A DNA stretch of 64,000 nt from Methylobacterium sp. J-088 (GCF_022829295.1 NZ_JAKSYH010000121.1:1-64000), one strand, 5' to 3'; shown: positions 38,409 to 47,496, counted from the stretch's first letter. Made by a program: numbers and translations. Notes: generated from the sequence alone by a model not told the origin.

Positions 38409-39131
38409 ATGTCAGGCTACCGCGAGATCACCGTACCGGGCGAGGCCGCCCGGGCCCGTCGCCCGGCCGCGCGGCGCAGCGCCGTGCAGGGGGATTGGCG
38501 CGCCGTCCTCGTCGGCGCGTTGCGGGCGGCCGTCAGCACCTGCCGGAACAGCCCCGGGACGGTCCTCAGCAGCCTCGTCGGCCTGGGCGCGGCCGGTTTC
38601 ATCTGCGTCAACGCCCTCGGTTACCAAGCCGGCCGCCATCCGGCCCCAATCCTGCCCAAGCTCGCCCAGAAGGCCCCCGCCCCGCGCGAGGCCGCACCGG
38701 CCACCCGAGATGTCGCCCGAGAGGCTGCCAGGGAGCCGGTGCGGGAGATCGCGCGGGATCCGGTCCGCTCCGAACCGGAGAAGGCCGCCGCCAAGCCGGC
38801 GGCCCGGGACACGATCGGCGAGTTGATCCGTGCCGAGGAGACGACCGCATCGGTGACCCCGAAGGCCCCCCCGGTCCGGACGGGAGCCAAGCCGATTGCG
38901 AAGCCGGCCGCCAAGGAGCCCGTCAAGAAGGCCGAGACGGAGTCTGATCCGGTCCTCCGGGTGCAGAAGGCGCTTTCGAAGCTCGGCTATCCGGTCAAGC
39001 CCGACGGCGCCATGGGTCCGGGCACCCGGGCGGCGATCGAGAAGTTCGAGCGCAGTGCCAAGCTGCCGGTGACCGGGGAGGCTACGGGCCGGACCCTGCG
39101 CGAACTGACAGCCCGGGCAAGCCACGGTTAG
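38409..39131 (+). CDS. peptidoglycan-binding (PGB_1) membrane protein
   Basis: 240 residues. One transmembrane helix at about 50-70 (TVLSSLVGLGAAGFICVNAL), then a Pro/Ala/Arg/Lys-rich periplasmic linker with AREPVRE and KPAAKEP blocks. The C-terminal PGB_1 domain (about 175-235) has VLRVQKALSKLGYPVKPDG and GTRAAIEKFERS, which bind peptidoglycan. GGAAGGAG lies just before ATG. Probably an inner-membrane to cell-wall tether, perhaps co-expressed with the kinase 43 bases upstream. Confidence 0.82.
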   Translation: MSGYREITVPGEAARARRPAARRSAVQGDWRAVLVGALRAAVSTCRNSPGTVLSSLVGLGAAGFICVNALGYQAGRHPAPILPKLAQKAPAPREAAPATRDVAREAAREPVREIARDPVRSEPEKAAAKPAARDTIGELIRAEETTASVTPKAPPVRTGAKPIAKPAAKEPVKKAETESDPVLRVQKALSKLGYPVKPDGAMGPGTRAAIEKFERSAKLPVTGEATGRTLRELTARASHG

Positions 39132-39451
39132 AGCCATGCCCGAGCGCTTTGCAATCGTGTGCGGCTCTAAGCTTTTGTTGTGACGCGCTCTCTTGCGCCG
39201 AACCGGTATCCACTTCGTCGGCGAGCGCTCCAAGACGCCATCGCGGGAACCCCGCGCCGGACAGGTTCCGACGCGGGCCTGGATCACGCGGCTCAGTCTT
39301 GCGAACCGGTGAAGCGGCGGATCGTTTTGCAGCGCGGTCCGCTTTTGCCCTGCCACGACTTCGCGTGGCTGATCGAACCGGTCATGTCCTGGGTCGGATT
39401 GCCGCCCGGGCGCCGAACCACGATGTTGCACCGATCCTGCAGATTCCGCTG
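39132..39451. other. 320-base stretch, no gene recognised
   Basis: Follows the peptidoglycan-binding protein gene and lies downstream of the small secreted peptide gene. Only chance frames are seen, without protein-like sequence or a clear terminator. Confidence 0.4.
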
Positions 39452-39583
39452 TTAGCGTGGGCAGGAGGCGGCTTCCCGCTGTCCCAGCAGATCCATGAGG
39501 ATCTGCGCGGGGACTGGCAACGACGCAGTCAGCAGGCACAGGCAGGCGGCGATCACCGTGAGACGCGAGGGTCGTCTCGGCAT
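39452..39583 (-). CDS. very small secreted protein
   Basis: 43 residues. The N-terminus is basic (MPRRPSRL) with a hydrophobic core (TVIAACLCLLTASLPVPAQ), cleavage near PAQ, then a tail of about 17 residues ending ASCPR. Ribosome site AAGGAG lies about 8 bases before ATG at 39583. Upstream sequence is AT-rich with a possible TTGACT box (39630s). No family match; the size recalls entericidin-like or other small envelope peptides, but that is speculation. Confidence 0.55.
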   Translation of the reverse strand: MPRRPSRLTVIAACLCLLTASLPVPAQILMDLLGQREAASCPR

Positions 39584-39831
39584 GAAACTGCTCCTTCAAT
39601 CGTCGAAGGATGCCTCCCCTTTTGACTTTTGCTCAGTCAATAATTAAACAATACTGTTGTTTTGCGATAACGCACAGCATTGACAACAGATTTAATCCTG
39701 AAAGACTCTGAATTGATGGCTGGCTTATTTGCGATGCGCGGGCGTGCACCGTGTCGGACGCGCTGCAGCCGTGCGTTGTCAGGAAGCGCCGGATCACGCA
39801 TCTCAGGCGCGCTTCCGGGAGGCTCTACCGC

Positions 39832-40170
39832 ATGCGCCTGCGTTCCGATTTCTGGGCTTCGGCTCATCTCCGCCGTCTCGATGTGGCGGGCATCCCGGCG
39901 GTGCTGCGGCGGCGCGGGGCCGCGGAGGCGGGGGCAATCTTCGTGAAGGTCGATCGCCTCGATGGCAGCGCGGATCTCTACGGGCCGGCGCCGCAGGCCC
40001 TGTTCGAGGCCGAGGACAGCGGTGACCGCCGCTTCGCGGCCCTGGTCACCGGCGGCACCCCGCTCGACGTGGAGGAGCGCCTGACCAAGGAAATCCGGTT
40101 CGATTCCGACCTCTGGATTATCGAGATCGACGATCGGCAGGGCCGGCACTTCTTGGAGCTGGCCGAGTAA
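39832..40170 (+). CDS. DUF1491 family protein
   Basis: 112 residues. MRLRSDFW at the start, then VLRRRGAAEAGAIFVKVDRL, DLYGPAPQALFE, and the end FDSDLWIIEIDDRQGRHFL are the DUF1491 pattern of alphaproteobacteria. Function unknown. ATG at 39832 has GGGAGG upstream; the longer frame from 39751 is not family-like. Confidence 0.88.
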   Translation: MRLRSDFWASAHLRRLDVAGIPAVLRRRGAAEAGAIFVKVDRLDGSADLYGPAPQALFEAEDSGDRRFAALVTGGTPLDVEERLTKEIRFDSDLWIIEIDDRQGRHFLELAE

Positions 40171-40350
40171 CGCACCGCCTTGAGGAGATTGTCCTCTCGC
40201 CGACGGAGGGCCTCACCCGCGCCTCTCACGAGGCGCGACCCGGCTTCAGCCAGCATGTTTCCAGCCGCGCGGCACCGCAAGCGTGCTGCCGGCGGAGCGT
40301 GAATTTCAGCCCCGTGCCATGTGATCATCTTACCCGTTGGAGATGACGCG

Positions 40351-40692
40351 ATGCCGGAGCGGGATGCCGCCGAAACGTTCATCTGGCGCTGCGAGACGTT
40401 CTGGAGAAACGGGGCCCACGATATCGATGCTGTTTACATGGCGGATGCTATTTTACGCGGCTATCGGAGCGTTGAATTCGCCGGCGCGATCGGCGAACTC
40501 TTGAACGGCATCGTCGCGCAGGGATACAGCGACCTGTCGATCGAGATGGCGCCGTCGCCTGTCACCGATGCCGCCATTCTTCTGGCCTGCCACCGCCCGG
40601 GCTCGGCACCGGACCGAGGACAGGCAAATCTTCGACATGCGGCGAGCGGGGGCGTCCGCCGCCAGATTGCGGCGGTCGGACACCTTGAATGA
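40351..40692 (+). CDS. hypothetical protein
   Basis: 113 residues, with a helical, moderately charged first half (ETFIWRCETFWRNGAHDIDAV), no signal peptide and an Arg/Ala/Gly-rich end. GGAG lies 11 bases before ATG 40351. No family recognised. The C-terminal third looks less protein-like, so a frameshift near the end cannot be excluded. Confidence 0.45.
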   Translation: MPERDAAETFIWRCETFWRNGAHDIDAVYMADAILRGYRSVEFAGAIGELLNGIVAQGYSDLSIEMAPSPVTDAAILLACHRPGSAPDRGQANLRHAASGGVRRQIAAVGHLE

Positions 40693-40730
40693 GGTGAGCG
40701 ATGCCGTGCCCCCGCGTCGCGCGAGATCGA

Positions 40731-41780
40731 TCACCCCTCGATGATGCGCTCGTCGAGCTTGCGATCGACGGTCGCGACGGTGCGGTCGATCTCATCGCTG
40801 GGGTCGCCGAGTTGGTGCGAGATCAGCTTCACCAGCAGGTCGACCCGCTCGATATAGGGGGCGCCGTTCGCTACGGCGCGGGCCGCCGAGGACGGCTTGA
40901 GCAGGCTCTCGGCCGCCTTGGCGTATTTCTCGAACGGCACCTGATCGGCGGGATCGGCGCCGAGCTTCCGGGCGATCCCGTCGACGTGGTCGTAGATCGC
41001 CCTGGAGCGCGCCAGATCGCCGTGCACGGCATCGTGGATCGATTGGGGTTCGCCGGGCGTGATGCAGCGGTAATTGCCGGTGAGCAGCATCGACCACTTG
41101 GCGAGCGGCACGAACAGCGAATCGAACACCTTGAGCTTCACCGGCACGTCGTGCCCGTCGAGGCGCACGGCGTCGATATCGGCTTCCAGCTGCCTGAGCA
41201 GCGTGTTGTGCGCCTCGTCCGTAAAAGTTGCGGCCTTGAAGTTCGTCGGCAGCCCGACATGGAGGACGTTGGCCTCCTCCTCGGGCGGCCGGAAGGCCTG
41301 CGGATCGGGCGAGCACAGCGACACGAGGCCCGGCTCGAACCGGTCCCACACGCCGGCATTGGTGTAGGCATCCTCGAGGTCCATGGCGGCGAGGCCCGGA
41401 ATCCGCTTGAGGTAAGGCAGCGGCGGCATGTTCATGATCGACAGGCACGGCAGCTTCGCGGCCGCGATCTTGATCATCAGCACGCGGATCGTGTGGTTGT
41501 TATATTGCGGCTCCTGCATGGCGAGGCCGACGAGATCGTAGCGCGAGACGTCGACGTCTTCCGGCGGCATCGCGTCGACCTTGCCGGGCAGGTCGCGCGA
41601 GAAGATCGCCCGGTGCTCCTTCTCGTCGCGCAGCTTGATGCGGACCTCGGTACCCTCGCGGTTGATCAGGTCGGCGGTCTTGCGCCGGCAGACCAGGGTC
41701 ACGTTGTGACCGGCCATCAGGAGCTTGGTCCCCAGGAGCGAGCCATAGGAGGCCCCCAGGATCAGGATGTTCTTGGCCAC
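40731..41780 (-). CDS. ketopantoate reductase-like (ApbA/PanE family) dehydrogenase
   Basis: 349 residues. NAD(P)-binding loop NILILGASYGSLLGTKLL at the N-terminus, then a short RRKTADLINREGTEVRI region and the helical C-terminal catalytic domain, as in ApbA/PanE or opine-dehydrogenase-like enzymes. Start GTG 41780 is preferred: GGGGAGGAAC lies right before it, while ATG at 41798 lies upstream of this site. The true substrate may differ from ketopantoate. It is alone between hairpins. Confidence 0.78.
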   Translation of the reverse strand: MAKNILILGASYGSLLGTKLLMAGHNVTLVCRRKTADLINREGTEVRIKLRDEKEHRAIFSRDLPGKVDAMPPEDVDVSRYDLVGLAMQEPQYNNHTIRVLMIKIAAAKLPCLSIMNMPPLPYLKRIPGLAAMDLEDAYTNAGVWDRFEPGLVSLCSPDPQAFRPPEEEANVLHVGLPTNFKAATFTDEAHNTLLRQLEADIDAVRLDGHDVPVKLKVFDSLFVPLAKWSMLLTGNYRCITPGEPQSIHDAVHGDLARSRAIYDHVDGIARKLGADPADQVPFEKYAKAAESLLKPSSAARAVANGAPYIERVDLLVKLISHQLGDPSDEIDRTVATVDRKLDERIIEG

Positions 41781-41933
41781 GTCGTTCCTCCCCAGCATTG
41801 AGACTTGCTGTTCTGTTATCGGGCTGCCGGGGACGGCGCGTTGACTCACGACGACACTGGCATCCGCGATGGATGGCAGCCGGGCGGACGGAAGGCAAGC
41901 CTTCTGGTATACCTAATCCCAAACGGGTTGTGA

Positions 41934-41958
41934 CGCCCCGCGGGTGACAGGCGGGGCG
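41934..41958 (-). terminator. hairpin after dgcA
   Basis: Eight-base stem CGCCCCGC/GCGGGGCG with a 9-base loop, 5 bases beyond the dgcA stop on the minus strand and just upstream of the ketopantoate-reductase-like gene. Likely ends the dgcN-dgcA transcript. Confidence 0.6.
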
Positions 41959-41962
41959 ATCC

Positions 41963-42946
41963 TTATCCCCACAGCTCCGGCGTAGGCGGATACATCAGGC
42001 TCCCCTCGTAGCGCAGCGGCGTGTCGCGGTCGCGGGCGAGCAGCAGTGGGCCGTCGAGATCGACGAAATCCGCGTCGTTCGCGAGCAGAGCCGCCGGCGC
42101 CATGCCGAGCGAGGTACCGAGCATGCAGCCGACCATGATGGCGAGCCCCCGCGCCTTCGCCTCCTGGGCGAGCAGCACGGCCTCGGTCAGGCCGCCGGTC
42201 TTGTCGAGCTTGATGTTGATCGCATCGTAGCGCCCGGCCAACGCGTCGAGGCCGGCCCGGTCGTGCAGGCTCTCGTCGGCGCAGACCGGGACCGGATGCG
42301 GGATCTCGGCGAGCAGGGCATCGGCGTCGGCCGGCAGAGGCTGCTCGATCAGCGCAACGCCGGCCGTCAGGCAGGCGGCGAGGTTGGCCTCGATGGTCTC
42401 CGGCCGCCAAGCCTCGTTGGCATCGACGATCAACCGGGATTCCGGCGCACCGGCCCGCACGGCGGCGATGCGCTCCGGGTCGCCCGTTCCACCAAGCTTC
42501 ACCTTCAGCAGCGGCCGGTGAGCCGCCATGCGGGCGGCCTCCGCCATGCTCTCCGGGGTGCCGAGGCTCAGCGTATAGGCGGTGATGGCCGGCCGAGGTT
42601 CAGCGAGACCGGCGATATCCCAGGCGGGGCGGCCCTGGAGCTTGGCTTCGAGGTCGAACAGGGCGCAGTCGAGGGCGTTGCGCGCCGCGCCCGCCTTCAT
42701 GTGCGCCATCAGCGCGTCGCGCCCGATCCCGGCCGCGATCGCCTCCGCGTGTCCCTCGATCAGGGCGCTGACGCTCTCGACGCTCTCGCCGTAGCGCGGA
42801 TAGGGCACGCACTCACCGCGCCCGGCCGTGTCGCCGTCCGTGATGGTCGCCACCACCACTGCGATCTCCGTGCGGCTGCCGCGGGATATCGTGAAGGCGC
42901 CCGCGATCGGGAAGCGCTCGACGGCGAGGGTCAGGCGGCGGGCCAT
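41963..42946 (-). CDS. dgcA: N-acetyl-D-glutamate racemase (enolase superfamily)
   Basis: 327 residues. Enolase-superfamily barrel of the muconate-lactonising/dipeptide-epimerase group: LLKVKLGG (catalytic Lys), LIVDANEAW (metal Asp), IEQPLPADAD (Glu), VCADESLHD and INIKLDKTGG (second Lys). Adjacent to a DUF1611 (DgcN) gene with one base between, the pair matches the DgcN-DgcA D-glutamate pathway: acetylation, then epimerisation to N-acetyl-L-glutamate. Without that neighbour it would be called a dipeptide epimerase. Confidence 0.82.
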   Translation of the reverse strand: MARRLTLAVERFPIAGAFTISRGSRTEIAVVVATITDGDTAGRGECVPYPRYGESVESVSALIEGHAEAIAAGIGRDALMAHMKAGAARNALDCALFDLEAKLQGRPAWDIAGLAEPRPAITAYTLSLGTPESMAEAARMAAHRPLLKVKLGGTGDPERIAAVRAGAPESRLIVDANEAWRPETIEANLAACLTAGVALIEQPLPADADALLAEIPHPVPVCADESLHDRAGLDALAGRYDAINIKLDKTGGLTEAVLLAQEAKARGLAIMVGCMLGTSLGMAPAALLANDADFVDLDGPLLLARDRDTPLRYEGSLMYPPTPELWG

Positions 42947-42947
42947 G

Positions 42948-43961
42948 TCAGGCTCCCGGGAAGTCGGCGACGATCCGATCCATCAGCCCGTCGACGCCGA
43001 ACCGGACCGGGTCGGTGGCGGGCAGGCCGTGCGCGGACCCGACCGTCTCCAGGAAGGCCCGGGCCTCGGCTTCATCGAGCGCCTGCGTGTTGATCGCGAT
43101 GCCCACCGGCTTGATCGCCGGGTTGGTCAGGCTGCCGAGCTGAACGGTGAGGTCGATCACCTGCTGGATCGTCGGCAGCGGGTGCTTCACGCCGCGCATC
43201 GTGGTGCGTGTCGGCTCGTGGCAGACCACGAAGGCATCGGCCTGAGCGCCGTGGAGGAGCCCGAGGCTCACCCCCGCGAAGGACGGGTGGAACAGCGAGC
43301 CTTGGCCCTCCAGCAGGTCCCAGTGATTCGGGTCGGCCTCGGGCGAGATCGTCTCGACGGCGCCCGAGATGAAATCGGCCACCACGGCGTCGATCGCGAC
43401 GCCCTTGCCGGAGATGAACACGCCGGTCTGGCCGGTGGCGCAGAAATCGGCATCGAGGCCGCGCTCGCGCATGCCGCGCTCCAGGGCCAGCACGGTGTAC
43501 TTCTTGCCCACCGAGCAATCGGTGCCGACGGTGAGCAGGCGCCGGCCTGCCCGCTTGGTGCCCTTGCCGGTGGGGAAGCGCTCGTCGGTGTGGCGCACGT
43601 CGTGCAGCTGGCGCCCGCGCCGCGCGGCGGCCTCAGCGATGGCTGGCACCGCGCCGAGCTTCACATGCAGGCCGCTCGCCACGTCGAGCCCCGCCTCGAT
43701 GGCCGCGACGATCTCCTTCACCCAATGGTCGGGCAGCACGCCGCCGGCGTTCACGACGCCGATCACCAGGGTCCGGCAGCCCTTCGCCAGGGCTTCGGGC
43801 AGGGTCATATCGGGGATGCCCAGATCGGCGGCGCACCCCGGCAGACGCATCTGGCCGACGCACCATTCGGGGCGCCAATCCTTGATCCCGTAGGCGGTCT
43901 TGGCCGCCAGCGTGTCGGGCACGTCGCCCAGGAACATCAGGTAGGGCGTGGCGATCTGCAT
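42948..43961 (-). CDS. dgcN: D-glutamate N-acetyltransferase (DUF1611 family)
   Basis: 337 residues. P-loop NTPase-like core with LLTVGTDCSVGKKYTVLALE (Walker-type loop), GQTGVFISGKGVAIDAVVAD, and the end RFGVDGLMDRI. DUF1611 proteins of this kind were named DgcN in D-glutamate degradation. First gene of the pair with dgcA. ATG 43961 lies about 10 bases after GGAGAAGG, a good ribosome site. Confidence 0.85.
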   Translation of the reverse strand: MQIATPYLMFLGDVPDTLAAKTAYGIKDWRPEWCVGQMRLPGCAADLGIPDMTLPEALAKGCRTLVIGVVNAGGVLPDHWVKEIVAAIEAGLDVASGLHVKLGAVPAIAEAAARRGRQLHDVRHTDERFPTGKGTKRAGRRLLTVGTDCSVGKKYTVLALERGMRERGLDADFCATGQTGVFISGKGVAIDAVVADFISGAVETISPEADPNHWDLLEGQGSLFHPSFAGVSLGLLHGAQADAFVVCHEPTRTTMRGVKHPLPTIQQVIDLTVQLGSLTNPAIKPVGIAINTQALDEAEARAFLETVGSAHGLPATDPVRFGVDGLMDRIVADFPGA

Positions 43962-44257
43962 CGGTCGAGCAACCTTCTCCGGAGGCCGGCGGACCGTCTA
44001 TGCGGGATCGCGACCGTTCGGCGCAATGCATGAGGCCGGCCAGCACGGTGGACGCGACCGCTATCCGGCGCATGCCGGGGCTGCGTCCAGGCCGGAAGCT
44101 CCAGTCCTGGCTTCGAAAGGTCGAGACCTTTCGCGGGTCCGGGGTGGATCCCTGGTGCCGGGCATTGCCCGGTTGCTTCAGGGGCTCCGCCCCCGAACCC
44201 CGCCAGAGGGCATCAGCCCTTCGGAAACCCGGTGCCCCCGGTCAAAGATGACCCCGT
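43962..44257. other. 296-base spacer with short palindromes
   Basis: Carries a 20-base palindrome CGAAAGGTCGAGACCTTTCG (44114-44133), then a C/G-rich block CAGGGGCTCCGCCCCCGAAC, of the type often seen between genes in methylobacteria. No gene. The palindrome could be an operator or a repeat remnant. Confidence 0.45.
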
Positions 44258-44809
44258 TCAGGCGGCGTGTCGTCGCGCGACCTGGGCCTCGTTGGCCGCC
44301 GCATCGGCCGGCGACAATACGCCGGTCGCCCGGACAAGCCCCTCGGCGCCCGCCAGCGCGCCTGCACGCAGCTCCAGCCCGAGGAAACGCGCGCGCTCGA
44401 ACGGACCCGGCAGGGTCAGGCCCGCCGCGAGCGCCCGGTCGAAGCCGAAGCGGGCGTAGTAGGGCGCGTCGCCGACCAGCAGCACGGCGCCGTGGCCGAG
44501 CGATTCGGCCCTGCCCAGGGCTGCCTGCATCATTACAGAGCCGAGCCCCTGGCCCTGGATCGCCGGATCGACCGCGAGGGGGCCGAGCAGCAGCGCCGGG
44601 CGGGCGTCGCCGGTCTCGACGTGCCACAGCCGCAGCGTGCCGACGAGGCGGCCTGCCCGGGTCGCCGCGAAGGCGAGGCCGCGCGCCGGCAGACGGCCCT
44701 CGCGCAGGCGCTCCGAGATCTTGGCGCGGCGGTTGCCGGGAAAGCACGCGTCGAGCAGGCGCTCGCGCGCCGGGACGTGGTGGAGATGCTCCGCGCGGAT
44801 CTCGATCAT
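44258..44809 (-). CDS. GNAT-family N-acetyltransferase
   Basis: 183 residues. LLLGPLAVDPAIQGQGLGSVMM (acetyl-CoA site), then GHGAVLLVGDAPYYARFGFD, the motif of YhbS-type acetyltransferases. ATG 44809 has GGGGAGGG upstream; GTG 44812 is equally possible. Substrate unknown; it does not overlap its neighbours. Confidence 0.82.
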   Translation of the reverse strand: MIEIRAEHLHHVPARERLLDACFPGNRRAKISERLREGRLPARGLAFAATRAGRLVGTLRLWHVETGDARPALLLGPLAVDPAIQGQGLGSVMMQAALGRAESLGHGAVLLVGDAPYYARFGFDRALAAGLTLPGPFERARFLGLELRAGALAGAEGLVRATGVLSPADAAANEAQVARRHAA

Positions 44810-45056
44810 CACACTGCCCTCCCCGGGCCGACATGCGGGAGAAGCGATTTTCTGAGACCGAGAGCCGGGTGCCCTCGGTCGAAGCGGTGGTGAGGTCAGC
44901 GTTCGGCGAAGTCGCCCGCGCCGTCGTCACGAGCGGAGCGAAGTGACCCAGGACCGCGCGAGCGTTATCGCCGTGGCGTTACCGGATTGCTTCACTTCGC
45001 TCGCGGGGGCAGCAACGTCGCTGCCCTTCAAACGGACCCAGTCTCACTCCGAAAAG

Positions 45057-46223
45057 TCAGATCACGATCTGCTGAAGGGGCGGGAAGCCGTTGAACGCCA
45101 CCGCCGCGTAGGTGGTGGTGTAGGCGCCCGCGCCCTCGATCAGCACCTTGTCGCCGATCGAGAGGGAGATCGGCAGCGGGTAGAGCTGCCGCTCGTAGAG
45201 TACGTCCACCGAGTCGCAGGTCGGCCCGGCGATGACGCAGGGCTCGGTCGCCTCCCCGTCCCGCGCGGTGCGGATCGGGTAGCGGATCGCCTCGTCCATG
45301 GTCTCGGCCAACCCACCGAACTTGCCGATGTCGAGGTAGACCCATCGGACCTCGTCGGCCTCGGCGGACTTGCGCGACACCAGAACGACTTCAGCCTCGA
45401 TCAGGCCGGCATTGCCGACCATGCCGCGGCCCGGCTCGATGATCGTCTCGGGGATCCGGTTGCCGAAATGCTTGGTCAGCCCGCGGAAGATCGCCTCGCC
45501 GTAGCTCTCCACCCCCGGCACCGCCTTGAGGTACTGGGTCGGGAAGCCGCCGCCGAGATTGACCATCGAGAGGCCGATGCCGCGCTCCGCGCACTCGCGG
45601 AAGACCGCCGCCGCGGAGCCGAGCGCCCCGTCCCAGGCCTCGGTGTTGCCCTGCTGCGAGCCGACATGGAACGAGATGCCGTAGGCCTCGAGCCCCTGGC
45701 GGTGGGCGTGCTCCAGCACGTCCGCGGCCATCTCGGGCACGCAGCCGAATTTTCGCGAGAGCGGCCAGTCGGCGCCCGCGCCGTCGCACAGGATGCGGCA
45801 GAACACCCGCACCTCGCCGGTGGGTACGCCCAGGGCGGCGGCAGCGCGGGCGATCTTCTCGACCTCGGCCTGGCAGTCGACCGCGAACAGGCGGATGCCG
45901 AGCGCGAGGGCGCGGCCGATGCAGCGCTCCTTCTTGATGGTGTTGCCGAAGGAGATCCGGTCGGCGGTGGCGCCGGCGGCCAGCACCATCTCCATCTCGG
46001 CGACCGAGGCGGTGTCGAAGCAGGAACCCATCTCGGCGAGCAGGCGCAGCACCTCGGGGGCGGGGTTCGCCTTAACGGCGTAGAACACCCTTGTGTCCGG
46101 CAGGGAGCGCGCGAAGGCGGTGTAGTTGTCGCGCACGACATCGAGATCGAGGACCATCACGGGGCCCTCGTCCTGACCGAGGTCGCGGCGCACGCGCAGG
46201 TAGTCACGGATGCGGTCGGTCAT
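45057..46223 (-). CDS. alanine-racemase-fold (type III) ornithine/lysine-type decarboxylase
   Basis: 388 residues. PLP lysine in VFYAVKANP (Lys51), HVGSQQGN, the glycine loop LGGGFPTQY, and the C-terminal GPTCDSVDVLYE with the catalytic cysteine. This is the group-IV decarboxylase fold; in alphaproteobacteria such short proteins (about 380) are usually ornithine decarboxylases making putrescine. Lysine or arginine activity is not excluded. A long leader with several hairpins precedes it. Confidence 0.88.
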   Translation of the reverse strand: MTDRIRDYLRVRRDLGQDEGPVMVLDLDVVRDNYTAFARSLPDTRVFYAVKANPAPEVLRLLAEMGSCFDTASVAEMEMVLAAGATADRISFGNTIKKERCIGRALALGIRLFAVDCQAEVEKIARAAAALGVPTGEVRVFCRILCDGAGADWPLSRKFGCVPEMAADVLEHAHRQGLEAYGISFHVGSQQGNTEAWDGALGSAAAVFRECAERGIGLSMVNLGGGFPTQYLKAVPGVESYGEAIFRGLTKHFGNRIPETIIEPGRGMVGNAGLIEAEVVLVSRKSAEADEVRWVYLDIGKFGGLAETMDEAIRYPIRTARDGEATEPCVIAGPTCDSVDVLYERQLYPLPISLSIGDKVLIEGAGAYTTTYAAVAFNGFPPLQQIVI

Positions 46224-46259
46224 GGTCGTCTCCCGGCACGGGTTCGCGAGCGCCCTTAC

Positions 46260-46720
46260 GCGGGGCGCGCTGTCGAAGATGACGGCCAGGATCGGCCGTC
46301 GGCGTCAGGGGGCGATGCGTCGCTCCGGCCCACGCGCTTTGGAGACGCGTGCGTCGGTGCGGGCGCAGAACACCCGGAAGCTGCCGTGGATTGGAAGGGA
46401 GAACCCCCACCGCACGCCGGGCAAAGATGAAACAAGCCTCTTCGGTGCCGGCCTTTGGAGGGCCGACGAGACCAAAAAAGCCCGTTCGTCGTTGCTTTAA
46501 GCTGCGTCCCCCGTGGAGAGCGGGGTTCGCCGGTTTCGCCTCCGGCTGCCGGTTGTTGTCGGGGTCCGGTGTTGCCACCTGGATGCCGGCCGTAGGGATC
46601 CACCCTTGCGACCATCGATCCTTTAAGACCCCTGGCGGCTGTCCGGCAGTTGACCGGATGCCCACCAACCGACACGCGGCCACAGGCACGTGCGAAGTTG
46701 GGCAAGGCGCATATATGGGG
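46260..46720 (-). ncRNA. candidate structured 5' leader of ornithine-type decarboxylase (speF-like)
   Basis: The 757 bases upstream of the decarboxylase hold no convincing gene. On the minus strand there is an AT-rich TATATG (about 46715) and then many stem-loops, e.g. CGACGA...TCGTCG around CGGGCTTTTTTGG (46465-46493). A speF leader of about 400 bases is known upstream of ornithine decarboxylase genes in alphaproteobacteria. Length and position agree; an Rfam search is needed for proof. Confidence 0.4.
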
Positions 46721-46936
46721 GATACCCCCGGGCGGCAAGGGCGACACAACCTGGGGGACTGGGTTTTTCGCCCGCCATCCACAACCGGGGCCGGACGTTG
46801 CAAAAACAGCGCATTCCGGGCGCACCGGCGGCCCGAACGGGCTTCCCAAGCGCCGTGGAAGCGGGCATCTGACGGCGGGGCATTCGGGCGAGTGATCGAT
46901 GGGCGGGCCGGGCAGATCGATCGCGACGGCGCGGGC

Positions 46937-46980
46937 ATGAGCGCCCCCCCCAATGAGCGCCCATCGATGAGCGCCCATCG
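46937..46980 (+). repeat. ATGAGCGC start-region tandem repeat
   Basis: ATGAGCGCCCATCG is repeated at 46953 and 46967, with a degenerate copy at 46937 and the gene's own ATGAGCGC at 46981. The 14-base unit is not a multiple of three, so each upstream ATG lies in a different frame from the acetyltransferase gene. Confidence 0.85.
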
Positions 46981-47487
46981 ATGAGCGCGCCCTTGCGCAA
47001 CCCGGTCGGCGCCGGGCTTCCCGAGCCGACGATCCGCACCGCCACGCTCGCCGATCTCGACGCCCTCGTCGCCCTGGAGCACGCCGCCTTCGCCATCGAC
47101 CGGGCCGAGCGCCGGGCGATCCGCCACGCGATCGGCTCGCCCACGATGGACGTGCTGGCCGCGCTGATCGATCCGCCGGACGGGGATCCGACCCCCGTGC
47201 TGGTCGGTGCGGCTGTTCTGGAACGGCGGCGCAGCAGCCGGATCGCCCGGCTGGCCTCGATCGCCGTGGCGCCGAACCGCGGCGGCCTCGGGCTCGGCGG
47301 CAAGCTCCTCGACGCCGCGGAGACGCGGGCGCGCGCCCATGGCTGCGATCGCCTGCGGCTCGAGGTCCGGGCCGACAACGGCGCCGGAATCCGGCTCTAC
47401 GAGCGCCGGGGCTACACTCGCTTCGCGGTGCGGCCTGATTATTATGAAGACGGGATGGAGGCGTGGCGCTACGAGCGCGCGCTGTAG
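46981..47487 (+). CDS. RimI-like GNAT N-acetyltransferase
   Basis: 168 residues. LASIAVAPNRGGLGLGGKLL is the acetyl-CoA loop and the C-terminal NGAGIRLYERRGYTRF is the usual GNAT end. Start at 46981 follows directly on a tandem repeat of its own start region, with no clear Shine-Dalgarno. Convergent with the chemoreceptor gene, 9 bases apart. Substrate unknown. Confidence 0.82.
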   Translation: MSAPLRNPVGAGLPEPTIRTATLADLDALVALEHAAFAIDRAERRAIRHAIGSPTMDVLAALIDPPDGDPTPVLVGAAVLERRRSSRIARLASIAVAPNRGGLGLGGKLLDAAETRARAHGCDRLRLEVRADNGAGIRLYERRGYTRFAVRPDYYEDGMEAWRYERAL

Positions 47488-47496
47488 GCGCCCGCC

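Noticed and set aside
46349..46984. 211-codon plus-strand frame in the decarboxylase leader
   Set aside because: Not protein-like; both strands read through in several frames, as expected for a structured GC-rich RNA leader.
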